A stretch of DNA of 64,000 nt, from contig NZ_CP081878.1 of assembly GCF_022170825.1 (NCBI RefSeq), positions 1,018,001-1,082,000 of the forward strand. The letters are read 5' to 3'. Shown in pieces: positions 28,297 through 36,378 of the stretch. Numbering within the stretch: the stretch's first letter is position 1; every line of letters starts with the position of its first letter. Under the pieces are notes generated by a model. It searched no databases. It was not told the origin of the DNA and was given only the letters and a program-made list of their open reading frames with translations. Source of the DNA: Exiguobacterium acetylicum (GTDB lineage Bacteria; Bacillota; Bacilli; Exiguobacteriales; Exiguobacteriaceae). The translations under genes and the position numbers were made by a program.

Positions 28297-28889
28297 GCGA
28301 ACAAGAAATGATCATGACAATGGATCGAGCAGGCAATCTGCTCGGTCCGCGTCCACGGTCAGAAGTCCACACGCACGGTTTGTGGCATGAAACATTCCAT
28401 TGTTTCGTCTATGATCGGAAGCGGGACGTCGTGTTACTTCAGCAACGATCCGAGCAGAAGAAGGACTTTCCGGGAATGCTCGATATCACGGCAGCCGGTC
28501 ATTTGCTTGCAGATGAGTCGGTCGAAGATGGTCTTCGGGAACTTGAGGAAGAGATTGGTCTAACGTGTACATTTGATCAATTGATACCGCTTGGAATTCA
28601 GGAGGAAGAATTCCGGAATGCGACGCTCTGGGACTGTGAACGATGCCATGTCTTTCTCGTACAGAGCGATCAAGCGATCGAGTCATACGTACTGCAAAAA
28701 ACAGAAGTCAAACGATTGATCGCTTTTTCGATCGAGCAGTTTGAGCGAATTGCTGACGAGTCCATTGAGCGCATTCAGGACACGGCAGGAGAATGGTTCA
28801 ATCGTCGACAATTCGCCCCACATCTTCCTTCTTACTGGAGACATGTACGACAAGGCATCGAACGGTTACGTGAACAGAGACCACAGTGA
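28293..28889 (+). CDS. Nudix hydrolase, IPP isomerase/YfcD-like
   Basis: 198 residues. N-terminal VHTHGLWHETFHCFVYD is typical of the IDI-like Nudix group. The box reads AGHLLADESVEDGLRELEEE, with one residue fewer than Gx5Ex7REUxEExGU. Its substrate cannot be told. Starts inside the phosphatidyltransferase stop (ATGA). Last gene of the ynj-like operon; a terminator follows. Confidence 0.82.
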   Translation: MSEQEMIMTMDRAGNLLGPRPRSEVHTHGLWHETFHCFVYDRKRDVVLLQQRSEQKKDFPGMLDITAAGHLLADESVEDGLRELEEEIGLTCTFDQLIPLGIQEEEFRNATLWDCERCHVFLVQSDQAIESYVLQKTEVKRLIAFSIEQFERIADESIERIQDTAGEWFNRRQFAPHLPSYWRHVRQGIERLREQRPQ

Positions 28890-28900
28890 GGATATAACAC

Positions 28901-28943
28901 AAAGACCTGCGATCGAACATGATGTCGATTGCAGGTCTTTTTT
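28901..28943 (+). terminator. Terminator of the ynj-like operon
   Basis: AAAGACCTGC/GCAGGTCTTT with an inner ATCGA/TCGAT stem and a T run. Confidence 0.9.
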
Positions 28944-28984
28944 CAATTCGTACATTCGTTCGACGCGAGAGTAGCGAAATTGAG

Positions 28985-29013
28985 GTATATTTGAGATAAT
29001 TAAGTATATATAC
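28985..29013. promoter_or_regulatory. Possible PadR operator: GTATAT repeats
   Basis: A perfect ten-base palindrome GTATATATAC (29004-29013) with another GTATAT at 28985, 26-54 bases before the PadR start. AT-rich palindromes just before padR genes are often auto-regulatory sites. Confidence 0.35.
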
Positions 29014-29038
29014 AAAAGAAGGAAAGAAGGTGCAGCCA

Positions 29039-29575
29039 GTGGCATTACGATTTGCACTACTCGGGCTGCTGACCCAAGGGGAAGCGACCGGTTATGATTT
29101 AAGCGCGACTTTTAAAAAACAGATGATCCACTTCTGGACCGCACATCATACACAAATATACCGAGAGTTGTTAAAAATGGAAGAAGCAGAACTCGTAACA
29201 AGTGTTCATATCGTTCAAGAAGACCTTCCAGATAAAAAAGTCTATTCAATCACGGATAAAGGACGGACAGAACTTGTTGAGTGGTTACGGACGCCGAACG
29301 AGTTCAAACCAAAGATGAAGGATGAGAACTTGATGCGAGTTTCGCTCCTCCATCTACTGCCTCCAGAGGAAGCCGTTGCTTATCTAGAAGAGTCAAAGCG
29401 GCATCATCAATTTGCTGTTGAGATGATGCATAGTTGGCGTCACGACCATCTCGAGAACGGAGCGACACTCGGCGAAACATTGACGAGTGAGTACGGCTTG
29501 CGTATGATGTTGAATTACTTGGATTGGTGTGACTGGGCCATTGCAGAAATCAAAAAGAACGAAGCAAACGTCTAA
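29039..29575 (+). CDS. PadR-family transcriptional regulator
   Basis: About 178 residues. The N-terminus ALRFALLGLLTQGEATGYDLSATF, then HTQIYRELLKMEEAELV and KKVYSITDKGRTEL, is a PadR winged helix, with a C-terminal helical Vir-type dimer domain. GTG 29039 is preferred to GTG 29030 because AAGAAGG is at proper spacing and the product then begins like other PadR proteins. It is a ligand-responsive repressor in the family; its target here may be the next gene or itself. Confidence 0.85.
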   Translation: MALRFALLGLLTQGEATGYDLSATFKKQMIHFWTAHHTQIYRELLKMEEAELVTSVHIVQEDLPDKKVYSITDKGRTELVEWLRTPNEFKPKMKDENLMRVSLLHLLPPEEAVAYLEESKRHHQFAVEMMHSWRHDHLENGATLGETLTSEYGLRMMLNYLDWCDWAIAEIKKNEANV

Positions 29576-29583
29576 CGAAACGT

Positions 29584-29632
29584 AACTGGCTTGACCGTCA
29601 TGTAAGAGGCGGATTTGAGCCAGTTTTGTTTT
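29584..29632 (+). terminator. Terminator after the padR gene
   Basis: AACTGGCT/AGCCAGTT with a 26-base loop, followed by a T-rich run. Confidence 0.55.
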
Positions 29633-29660
29633 GTAATGAGACGGAGTAAGGAGTGAACTA

Positions 29661-30278
29661 ATGTACTTTAATGATTATGAAGACTGGATCGAAGAAGAGG
29701 CGGAAGCATTATTTTGCTTACATGAGGAATCGCTGATACGAGAAGCGACATCATATTCGCAGTTTACGGCGTACGTAGAGGAGGCACTCCTTGAACCATT
29801 GTTACTCAAACTACGCTGGCTCGGAGAAACGGAAGAAGAAGAGATTCTAGAACACGCAGATGCTATCGTTTGGGAGAATGCGACGGGCAATTCGGAAGCA
29901 TCACTTCGCCGAGACGTGTTACGGCGGGTCGTCCGAAGAGATTTTACTGCGCATATCCTTGAGCACCTCGCACCGATGCTTGAAGCAAAACAAACGGCTT
30001 ATGAGGTTGAGTTAGAAAAGCTACAATTAGCACATGCCGAGCAAATGGAAGAAGTTCAACAACATGAGCAACAGATTGAACTTGGACCTCCACCTGAGAA
30101 AATCAAAAAATGGTGGTATCTCAAAGAAAAGGAAGTCTCACGTTCCTTTACGGAAGAAGAACGAATGGCATTACAAACGCAACAGCAACAACTTGAAGAA
30201 GAGTTGAAGCGACTCGAACAACAACAACGCGAGGCAGAAGCTAATCTCGAACGATTGGATTCACTTCACCATCTGTAA
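29661..30278 (+). CDS. Uncharacterised glutamate/glutamine-rich coiled-coil protein
   Basis: 205 residues, soluble, with a helical acidic N-terminal part and two heptad-rich stretches (about 112-140 and 172-202). Between them is a short PPPEKIKKWWYLKEKE linker. No enzyme motif and no family I recognise. AAGGAG lies before the ATG, and the gene ends at a terminator shared with the convergent DJ-1 gene. Confidence 0.65.
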   Translation: MYFNDYEDWIEEEAEALFCLHEESLIREATSYSQFTAYVEEALLEPLLLKLRWLGETEEEEILEHADAIVWENATGNSEASLRRDVLRRVVRRDFTAHILEHLAPMLEAKQTAYEVELEKLQLAHAEQMEEVQQHEQQIELGPPPEKIKKWWYLKEKEVSRSFTEEERMALQTQQQQLEEELKRLEQQQREAEANLERLDSLHHL

Positions 30279-30286
30279 GTCACGAC

Positions 30287-30329
30287 AAAAAAATGGAGCA
30301 TACGACATAACGTCGCGTGCTCCATTTTT
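30287..30329. terminator. Bidirectional terminator
   Basis: AAAAATGGAGCA/TGCTCCATTTTT with an inner CGAC/GTCG pairing; A and T runs serve both strands. Confidence 0.88.
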
Positions 30330-30337
30330 ATATAAAG

Positions 30338-30997
30338 TTAAGCTTGTGTAGCGAGTTTCGCAAGGACAAGTTTTGCGACTGCTTCACTTGAAGCAGGGTT
30401 TTGACCAGTAACAACATTTCCATCGATGACGGCGAACTCTTTACCGGCATCTGATGTGAGGAAAGTAGCGCCTTCACCACGAAGCGTCGTCTCGAGCAGG
30501 AATGGTACTTTATCTTCGAGACCTGTCGATTTTTCTTCTTCATCCGTAAAGCCGTTGATTTGACGACCTGATACGAATGGTTTGCCATCGATCATGACAT
30601 GCGCGAAGGCAGCAGGACCGTGACAGACTGATGCGACGATGCCATCTTTTTTAATGACGGCTTCAATGGCACCTGCAACTTGTGGGTTGTTCGGGAAGTC
30701 GACGACTGCACCGTGACCGCCTGGGAAGTAAACTGCATCAAATGATGCTGGATCCACTTCAGAGAGTGATTTCGTGTCGTGCAATGCACGGCGAGCATCT
30801 TGGAATTTTGGCAAGATTTCTTTGACGATCGACGCTTTATCGATTGGGACGTCGCCACCTTTGATCGATGTAACCGTCACGTCATGCCCTGCATCCTTGA
30901 ACAGGTTGTAAGGTGCTGCGAACTCTTCGAACCATAACCCTGTTTTGTGACCATTCATGTCATCTGCGCTTGTTGATACGATTAAAATACGTGCCAT
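30338..30997 (-). CDS. DJ-1/PfpI superfamily protein (Hsp31-like)
   Basis: 219 residues. TGLWFEEFAAPYNLF at the N-terminus, FPGGHG at 91-96 and the nucleophile elbow ASVCHGPAAF with Cys125-His126 identify the class I glutamine amidotransferase-like fold of the Hsp31/YajL group. These act as glyoxalase III, deglycase or stress chaperone. The GHG and CHG pattern favours glyoxalase-like activity. Single gene. Confidence 0.88.
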   Translation of the reverse strand: MARILIVSTSADDMNGHKTGLWFEEFAAPYNLFKDAGHDVTVTSIKGGDVPIDKASIVKEILPKFQDARRALHDTKSLSEVDPASFDAVYFPGGHGAVVDFPNNPQVAGAIEAVIKKDGIVASVCHGPAAFAHVMIDGKPFVSGRQINGFTDEEEKSTGLEDKVPFLLETTLRGEGATFLTSDAGKEFAVIDGNVVTGQNPASSEAVAKLVLAKLATQA

Positions 30998-31064
30998 AAT
31001 AAAACTCCTCCTCTGTATGAACGTTACAAAGAAGGAGTTTCCCGGGGAAGTGAAGAGTTAAACC

Positions 31065-31925
31065 TCACCGGTGTTCTGTATAGTGATGAACCGGCAATGA
31101 AGCGAGCGCTTGGTCAACCTGAGCTTGCGAGATTGGCTCCTTCATCGCTTGGACGTTTGCTTGAAGTTGTGACACGCTCGAAGCACCAGGAAGAACGATA
31201 GCGACCTGTTGATCGATTGCTTGCAAGGCAAGCGCCGGAAGCGGGAAGTCTTGAAGTTTTTGTAGACTCGCTTCAAGCGTTTCCTTATCGAATTGTTCGA
31301 AACGGTCAACCGACTGCAGGCGTGAAGGACTCTCGTGTGTTAGCAGTCCTTTCGCAAGTGGACCGCGGGCGACGACTTGAATGTTCTTTTCTTTTAATCG
31401 TGGCAATAACTCTTCAATTCGACGGTCAAGTAATGAATAGGGCGTCATCAAGTAAGAGAAATTACTATGCTCGAGCCAGTATTCGATGACGTTCGGACGC
31501 AGTGACGAGAGACCATATTGTTTAATCTTACCGTCTGCCTTTAAGTCTTCCATCGCACGGATGGACGCATCGATATCATCATCGATCGTACCACCGTGAA
31601 CGTAATACAAATCGAGGTAAGGTGTTTCAAGGCGGTTCAAACTTTCGAGACAAGCTTGTTTCAGATAATCATAGCTCGGATCCCATGTCCAACCGGTTCC
31701 GGTCGCATTCATCCGGTTACCACCTTTTGAGGCAAGAAACAATCGACTGCGATCCTCTTGTGCGAAGGTTTGACCGATGATTGATTCGACCGCTCCGTTC
31801 GCATAGACGTCTGCTGTATCGAAGTGTGTGATTCCAGCATCAAGTGCTGTCCGTAAGATTGCAGTTGCTTCTTCTTGTCCGCGTTTTAAGATCGTCATCG
31901 TACCTAATCCTAATGACATGTTCAA
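31065..31925 (-). CDS. Aldo/keto reductase
   Basis: 286 residues of a TIM-barrel aldo/keto reductase: catalytic DTADVYANG (Asp and Tyr), FLASKGG (Lys), YLDLYYVHGG (His), and the late NADPH-binding VLPGASS. Related to the general YqkF/YhdN type. GAGGGAA ribosome site before the ATG. Substrate unknown; NADPH-dependent aldehyde reduction is expected. Confidence 0.88.
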   Translation of the reverse strand: MNMSLGLGTMTILKRGQEEATAILRTALDAGITHFDTADVYANGAVESIIGQTFAQEDRSRLFLASKGGNRMNATGTGWTWDPSYDYLKQACLESLNRLETPYLDLYYVHGGTIDDDIDASIRAMEDLKADGKIKQYGLSSLRPNVIEYWLEHSNFSYLMTPYSLLDRRIEELLPRLKEKNIQVVARGPLAKGLLTHESPSRLQSVDRFEQFDKETLEASLQKLQDFPLPALALQAIDQQVAIVLPGASSVSQLQANVQAMKEPISQAQVDQALASLPVHHYTEHR

Positions 31926-32082
31926 TTCCCTCTTTTCTTAGATGAACTGTAAGTTTGGAACTTCTGCATTCTAGTGTATCATATCTGATGAAAAAGACGA
32001 TTTCGAAGTCTTGCGGCAATACGCCGGAAACGGCATACTATTCATGACAGAGAACGTAAACTAGGATAGAAATGGGGCATAC

Positions 32083-32616
32083 ATGATGGAAGAAAAAACG
32101 ATTGAACGTGAAGTGATCTATGAAGGAAAAGTCTTTGATGTCGAGAAACATGTCGTCACGTTACCGAATGGCAATACGTCTGTTCGTGAACTGGTCTATC
32201 ATAATGGTGCCGTCGCGATCATTGCTTTTGATGAACAAGGTGACCTGATCGTCGTCGAACAGTACCGAAAAGCATTCGAAAGTCTATCGATCGAGATACC
32301 AGCAGGCAAACTGGAGAAAGGTGAAGATCCACTCGATTGTGCCGGACGGGAATTAAAGGAAGAAACAGGATACGTCGCGAAAGAGTTACAGCATGTCTTT
32401 GATTTTTACGGGGCGCCCGGTTTTTGCAGTGAACGTGTACATATCTATGAAGCGATTGGTCTCACTGCCGGCGATCGTCAACTCGATGAGGATGAGTTCC
32501 TTGAGAATAAGACATTAAAGCTCGAAGAGGCACTCGAACTTGTTGCTAACGGAACGATTGTTGACGCGAAGACGATCATGGCGATTCAACATTGGCAAAT
32601 CCGTACTTTAAAATGA
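32083..32616 (+). CDS. nudF: ADP-ribose pyrophosphatase (Nudix)
   Basis: 177 residues. Perfect Nudix box GKLEKGEDPLDCAGRELKEE and the ADP-ribose group hallmarks (VEQYRKAFE before the box and FYGAPGFCSE after it). It hydrolyses ADP-ribose to AMP and ribose 5-phosphate. Two ATG codons in tandem can serve as start. It lies directly before fur, and its last codons overlap the Fur-box cluster, as in the B. subtilis neighbourhood. Confidence 0.92.
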   Translation: MMEEKTIEREVIYEGKVFDVEKHVVTLPNGNTSVRELVYHNGAVAIIAFDEQGDLIVVEQYRKAFESLSIEIPAGKLEKGEDPLDCAGRELKEETGYVAKELQHVFDFYGAPGFCSERVHIYEAIGLTAGDRQLDEDEFLENKTLKLEEALELVANGTIVDAKTIMAIQHWQIRTLK

Positions 32617-32639
32617 TTCTCATTTAAATGATTTTCAGT

Positions 32640-32654
32640 TGATAATCATTTTAA
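32640..32654 (+). promoter_or_regulatory. Fur box upstream of fur
   Basis: TGATAATCATTTTAA fits the 7-1-7 Fur motif TGATAATNATTATCA at 12 of 14 places. Further partial boxes lie at about 32614-32640 (minus strand) and within the promoter spacer. Confidence 0.65.
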
Positions 32655-32655
32655 T

Positions 32656-32684
32656 TTGAAAAACGACTGATTATCAGCTATGAT
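32656..32684 (+). promoter_or_regulatory. Sigma-A promoter of fur
   Basis: TTGAAA, exactly 17 bases, TATGAT, about 31 bases before the ATG; it touches the Fur box, so occupied boxes would shut it. Confidence 0.7.
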
Positions 32685-32714
32685 AATAGCATCAGTTCGA
32701 ACAAAGGGGGCGTT

Positions 32715-33200
32715 ATGATGGAAAGTCGTGTAGAACGCATCAAAAAACAGCTAAGCGGTAAAGGATATAAGCTGACTCCCCAACGTGAAGCGACTGTGCG
32801 TGTCCTGCTCGAACACGAGTCGGATCACCTCAGTGCCGAAAATGTCTTTCTCCTTGTAAAAGAAAAGAACTCCGACATCGGACTTGCGACGGTTTACCGG
32901 ACGCTCGAATTATTGACGGAGCTCGAAGTCGTCGATAAGGTCAACTTCGGAGATGGCGTATCCCGGTTTGATTTACGACAAGAAGGTGCGAGTCATTCGC
33001 ATCACCATCTCGTCTGTATCGAATGCGGATCCGTCGAAGAGATTTTAGACGATATGCTCGAAGAAGTAGAGAAAGAAATCGTGTCCCGATTCCACTTTAA
33101 AATCAAGGATCATCGCTTGACATTCCACGGCGTCTGCCGTGTCTGCCAAGAGCGTCACGCTCGGGAAGCGTTGGAACAATCGCAAACACAAACAGTCTGA
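32715..33200 (+). CDS. fur: Ferric uptake regulator Fur
   Basis: 161 residues, nearly the same as B. subtilis Fur through the winged helix (KLTPQREATVRVLLEHESDHLSAE split by small changes, ATVYRTLELL). Metal sites: the HSHHH stretch at 94-98 and CxxC pairs at about 101/104 and 141/144 (structural zinc). Represses iron-uptake genes with Fe(II). Its own promoter overlaps a Fur box, so it should autoregulate. A terminator follows. Confidence 0.95.
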   Translation: MMESRVERIKKQLSGKGYKLTPQREATVRVLLEHESDHLSAENVFLLVKEKNSDIGLATVYRTLELLTELEVVDKVNFGDGVSRFDLRQEGASHSHHHLVCIECGSVEEILDDMLEEVEKEIVSRFHFKIKDHRLTFHGVCRVCQERHAREALEQSQTQTV

Positions 33201-33232
33201 CCGTCCGACGTAATTTCGGATGGTTTTTCTTT
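33201..33232 (+). terminator. Intrinsic terminator of fur
   Basis: CCGTCCGA/TCGGATGG (one wobble) followed by TTTTT. Confidence 0.8.
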
Positions 33233-33325
33233 TTCGATTTTTATAGGTCAGACCTCTTCACAACGGTTTACACCTTTGATATGATGGGAAAGTAAGCGAT
33301 TTCGTAAACGAAGAGGATGAGTTCA

Positions 33326-34210
33326 GTGCGTGAACAACTGGAAGCATTTATCAACTATTTAGTGATTGAACGGCAAATGTCCGCGAATACGGCAGCTGCG
33401 TATCGAAATGATTTAAATCAATACTTACAGACGCTTGAAACAGCGGAGGTTTCCTCGTTCGAACAGGTTCACCGCCATCATATCGTCGACCATATTGAAC
33501 GGTTGCTTGAAGCACGGAAATCACGATCGACGGTTCGCCGGGCGACGAGTTCGATTCGTTCGTTCCATCAGTATTTGGTCGAAGAGAGACTCGCGACGCA
33601 TGATCCGTCTCGTCATCTTGATTTACCGAAACCGGAGAAAAAATTGCCCGTCGTCTGGAGTCAAACGGACGTCGAACGTTTGCTTGATTCGGTCGTCGGT
33701 GTCGATCCGCTTACGCGACGAGATGCAGCAATGCTTGAGCTTCTTTATGGAACAGGGATGCGCGTCAGCGAACTCCTCCAACTGAAGTTAAACGATTTGC
33801 AACTCGAACTGGGGTATCTGTCGTGTCTTGGGAAAGGGAATAAATCCCGGATCATTCCAATGAGTACGACATCGATTGAAAGCGTCAGGACGTATCTCGA
33901 CCTCGCGCGCAATAGTCTCGGTGGTCAACAGACCGACGACGTCTTCTTGAACAGTCGCGGTGATCGTTTGTCACGACAAGGTTTTTGGAAGATGATTAAA
34001 CGACGAGCAAAGGATGCAGGTATCGAAAAAGATATCACGCCGCACGTCCTGCGTCATTCGTTCGCGACACATCTGCTTGAGAACGGTGCCGATTTACGCG
34101 TCGTACAAGAGATGCTGGGGCATGCCGATTTGTCAACGACACAAATGTATACACACGTCAATAAAGCACGACTCCATGACGTGTATAAGAAACATCATCC
34201 ACGGGCATGA
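33326..34210 (+). CDS. xerD: Site-specific tyrosine recombinase XerD
   Basis: About 294 residues from GTG 33326; an ATG nine bases upstream has the AAGAGG site directly against it, so it is less likely. Catalytic set complete: Arg146, Lys170, His240, Arg243, His266 and Tyr275 (HVLRHSFATHLL, LGHADLSTTQMYTHV). XerD with XerC resolves chromosome dimers at dif. It sits after fur, as in B. subtilis (ripX). Confidence 0.95.
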   Translation: MREQLEAFINYLVIERQMSANTAAAYRNDLNQYLQTLETAEVSSFEQVHRHHIVDHIERLLEARKSRSTVRRATSSIRSFHQYLVEERLATHDPSRHLDLPKPEKKLPVVWSQTDVERLLDSVVGVDPLTRRDAAMLELLYGTGMRVSELLQLKLNDLQLELGYLSCLGKGNKSRIIPMSTTSIESVRTYLDLARNSLGGQQTDDVFLNSRGDRLSRQGFWKMIKRRAKDAGIEKDITPHVLRHSFATHLLENGADLRVVQEMLGHADLSTTQMYTHVNKARLHDVYKKHHPRA

Positions 34211-34228
34211 TGGTTCTATCTTTTAAAG

Positions 34229-34259
34229 GTCTGACTTCAGACAAATGATGCGTTTTGTC
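34229..34259 (+). promoter_or_regulatory. Two adjacent inverted repeats before deoB
   Basis: GTCTGACTTCAGAC (34229-34242) and GACAAA/TTTGTC (34240-34259) share the bases GAC, so they cannot both fold at once. They lie about 70 bases before the deoB start and could be an operator or a small attenuator of the nucleoside genes. Confidence 0.4.
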
Positions 34260-34327
34260 TAGTCCCTTTCCGGGAAAAATCGTAACGGGAATCGCATAAC
34301 TACAGCTCGCAATAGGAGGAACAGCAA

Positions 34328-35500
34328 ATGGCTCAATCATTTAAACGTGTATTTTTAGTCGTCATGGACTCCGTAGGAATCGGAGAAGCACCAGACGCTG
34401 AACAATTTGGAGATCTCGGTTCGCATACGCTCGGTCACATCGCGCGTGAACGGAACGGACTAAACATGCCGAACATGGCGAAACTTGGTCTCTCACATAT
34501 CGAACCGATCGAAGGCGTTTCGGCTGAAGAAGCACCACTTGCGGCATACGGAAAAATGCAGGAAGTATCTGCAGGGAAAGATACGATGACAGGACATTGG
34601 GAAATCATGGGACTGCGAATTGATACACCATTCCGTGTCTTCGAAAAATTCCCGGATGACTTGATTCATCGCTTAGAAGAGTTCTCAGGACGGAAGATCA
34701 TCGGAAACAAACCAGCTTCTGGTACGGAAATCTTAGACGAACTCGGACAAGAACATGTCGAGACAGGCGCCTTGATCGTCTATACGTCGGCAGACTCTGT
34801 TCTTCAGATTGCAGCACATGAAGAGGTCGTTCCACTAGAGGAACTGTACCGGATTTGTGAATATGCACGTGACATCACGCGGGATGACCCGTACATGCTT
34901 GGTCGCATCATCGCACGTCCATTCCTAGGCGAGGCAGGGGCATGGGTCCGGACTGCGAACCGTCACGACTATGCACTCAAACCATTCGACCGGACGGTCA
35001 TGAATGAACTCGAGACAGCAGGACTTGATGTCATCTCGCTCGGTAAGATTGCTGATATCTATGACGGCGAAGGCGTCACAGATGCGATCCGTACGAAATC
35101 GAACATGGATGGCATGGATCAACTCGTAACGCAACTCGATCGTGACTTCAACGGACTCTGCTTCTTGAACCTCGTCGATTTCGATGCGTTGTTCGGACAC
35201 CGTCGTGATCCACAAGGGTACGGACAAGCACTTGAAGAGTTCGATGCACGTCTTCCGGAAGTATTCGATCGCTTGAAAGAAGACGATCTCTTGATCATCA
35301 CGGCTGACCACGGAAACGATCCGGTTCACGCTGGAACGGACCACACGCGGGAATACGTACCGTTGCTTGCTTATCACAAGAACGGCGTCGCAAAATCGCT
35401 CGGTATCCGCGAGACGTTCGCTGATCTTGGAGCGACGGTTGCAGAAAACTTCGGCGTCAAAATGCCGGCACATGGAACAAGCTTTTTAACAGAACTATAA
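34328..35500 (+). CDS. deoB: Phosphopentomutase
   Basis: 390 residues, alkaline-phosphatase superfamily: metal site [16 protein letters not shown] near residue 13, phospho-Thr region [10 protein letters not shown], and late metal ligands ITADHGNDP and [10 protein letters not shown]. Converts (deoxy)ribose 1-phosphate to (deoxy)ribose 5-phosphate, the step after nucleoside phosphorolysis. AGGAGG upstream. First of three salvage genes with punA and pdp. Confidence 0.96.
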   Translation: MAQSFKRVFLVVMDSVGIGEAPDAEQFGDLGSHTLGHIARERNGLNMPNMAKLGLSHIEPIEGVSAEEAPLAAYGKMQEVSAGKDTMTGHWEIMGLRIDTPFRVFEKFPDDLIHRLEEFSGRKIIGNKPASGTEILDELGQEHVETGALIVYTSADSVLQIAAHEEVVPLEELYRICEYARDITRDDPYMLGRIIARPFLGEAGAWVRTANRHDYALKPFDRTVMNELETAGLDVISLGKIADIYDGEGVTDAIRTKSNMDGMDQLVTQLDRDFNGLCFLNLVDFDALFGHRRDPQGYGQALEEFDARLPEVFDRLKEDDLLIITADHGNDPVHAGTDHTREYVPLLAYHKNGVAKSLGIRETFADLGATVAENFGVKMPAHGTSFLTEL

Positions 35501-35518
35501 TTCGAGGGAGCGATTCAG

Positions 35519-36331
35519 ATGACAGTCAACTGGAATGAAACACGTTCGTTTTTAGAAAGCAAGATGCAGGCAAAACCGGAGATCGGATTGATTCTCGGTT
35601 CAGGACTGGGTGTCCTCGCGGATGAGATCGAAAACCCGATCGCGATTCCATATCATGAAATCCCGAACTTCCCAGTATCAACGGTCGAAGGACACGCGGG
35701 ACAACTCGTCTTCGGTACTCTTGAAGGGAAACAAGTCGTTGCGATGCAAGGGCGATTCCACTTCTACGAAGGATATTCGATGGACATGGTCACGTTCCCA
35801 GTCCGTGTCATGAAAGCGATCGGTGTCGAGACATTGATCGTCACGAACGCAGCGGGTGCGTGTAACGAAGCGTTCGAACCAGGTGATTTGATGTTGATCA
35901 CGGATCACATCAACTTCTTCGGTACGAACCCATTGATCGGGAAGAACGTCGATGAGATGGGACCACGTTTCCCGGATATGTCGAAGCCGTATGATGCGGA
36001 ATTACTTCGTCTTGCACAGGAAACAGCAGATGAGCTCGGAATTCGTGTCCGTCAAGGTGTCTACTTCGGAAACACTGGTCCAACGTATGAGACACCAGCA
36101 GAAGTCAAGATGGCACGGATGCTCGGTGGCGACGTTGTCGGTATGTCGACGGTCCCAGAAGTCATCGTTGCCCGTCATTCCGATATGCGAGTCCTTGGTA
36201 TCTCATGTGTCTCGAACATGGCAGCAGGCATTCTCGACCAACCGTTACACCATGATGAAGTCATCGAAACGACAGAACGTGTCCGGGCACACTTCCTATC
36301 ACTCGTTCGCGGTTCGATCAAAAAAATGTAA
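35519..36331 (+). CDS. punA: Purine-nucleoside phosphorylase (trimeric type)
   Basis: 270 residues: phosphate-binding LGSGLGVLAD and GHAGQLV, MQGRFHFYEGY, TNAAGACNEAFEPGDLMLITDHIN and SNMAAGI near the base-binding Glu/Asn region. Phosphorolyses guanosine and inosine to the base and ribose 1-phosphate, which feeds DeoB. 18 bases after deoB, so co-transcribed. Confidence 0.95.
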   Translation: MTVNWNETRSFLESKMQAKPEIGLILGSGLGVLADEIENPIAIPYHEIPNFPVSTVEGHAGQLVFGTLEGKQVVAMQGRFHFYEGYSMDMVTFPVRVMKAIGVETLIVTNAAGACNEAFEPGDLMLITDHINFFGTNPLIGKNVDEMGPRFPDMSKPYDAELLRLAQETADELGIRVRQGVYFGNTGPTYETPAEVKMARMLGGDVVGMSTVPEVIVARHSDMRVLGISCVSNMAAGILDQPLHHDEVIETTERVRAHFLSLVRGSIKKM

Positions 36332-36378
36332 CGACTGTTTATAAAACTCACAAAACACTCCTGAGGAGGAACTAGATT

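Noticed and set aside
34925-35473. A 182-codon open frame on the minus strand opposite deoB
   Set aside because: deoB has every family motif in the forward frame; the antisense product is cysteine- and arginine-rich with no family resemblance and no ribosome site.
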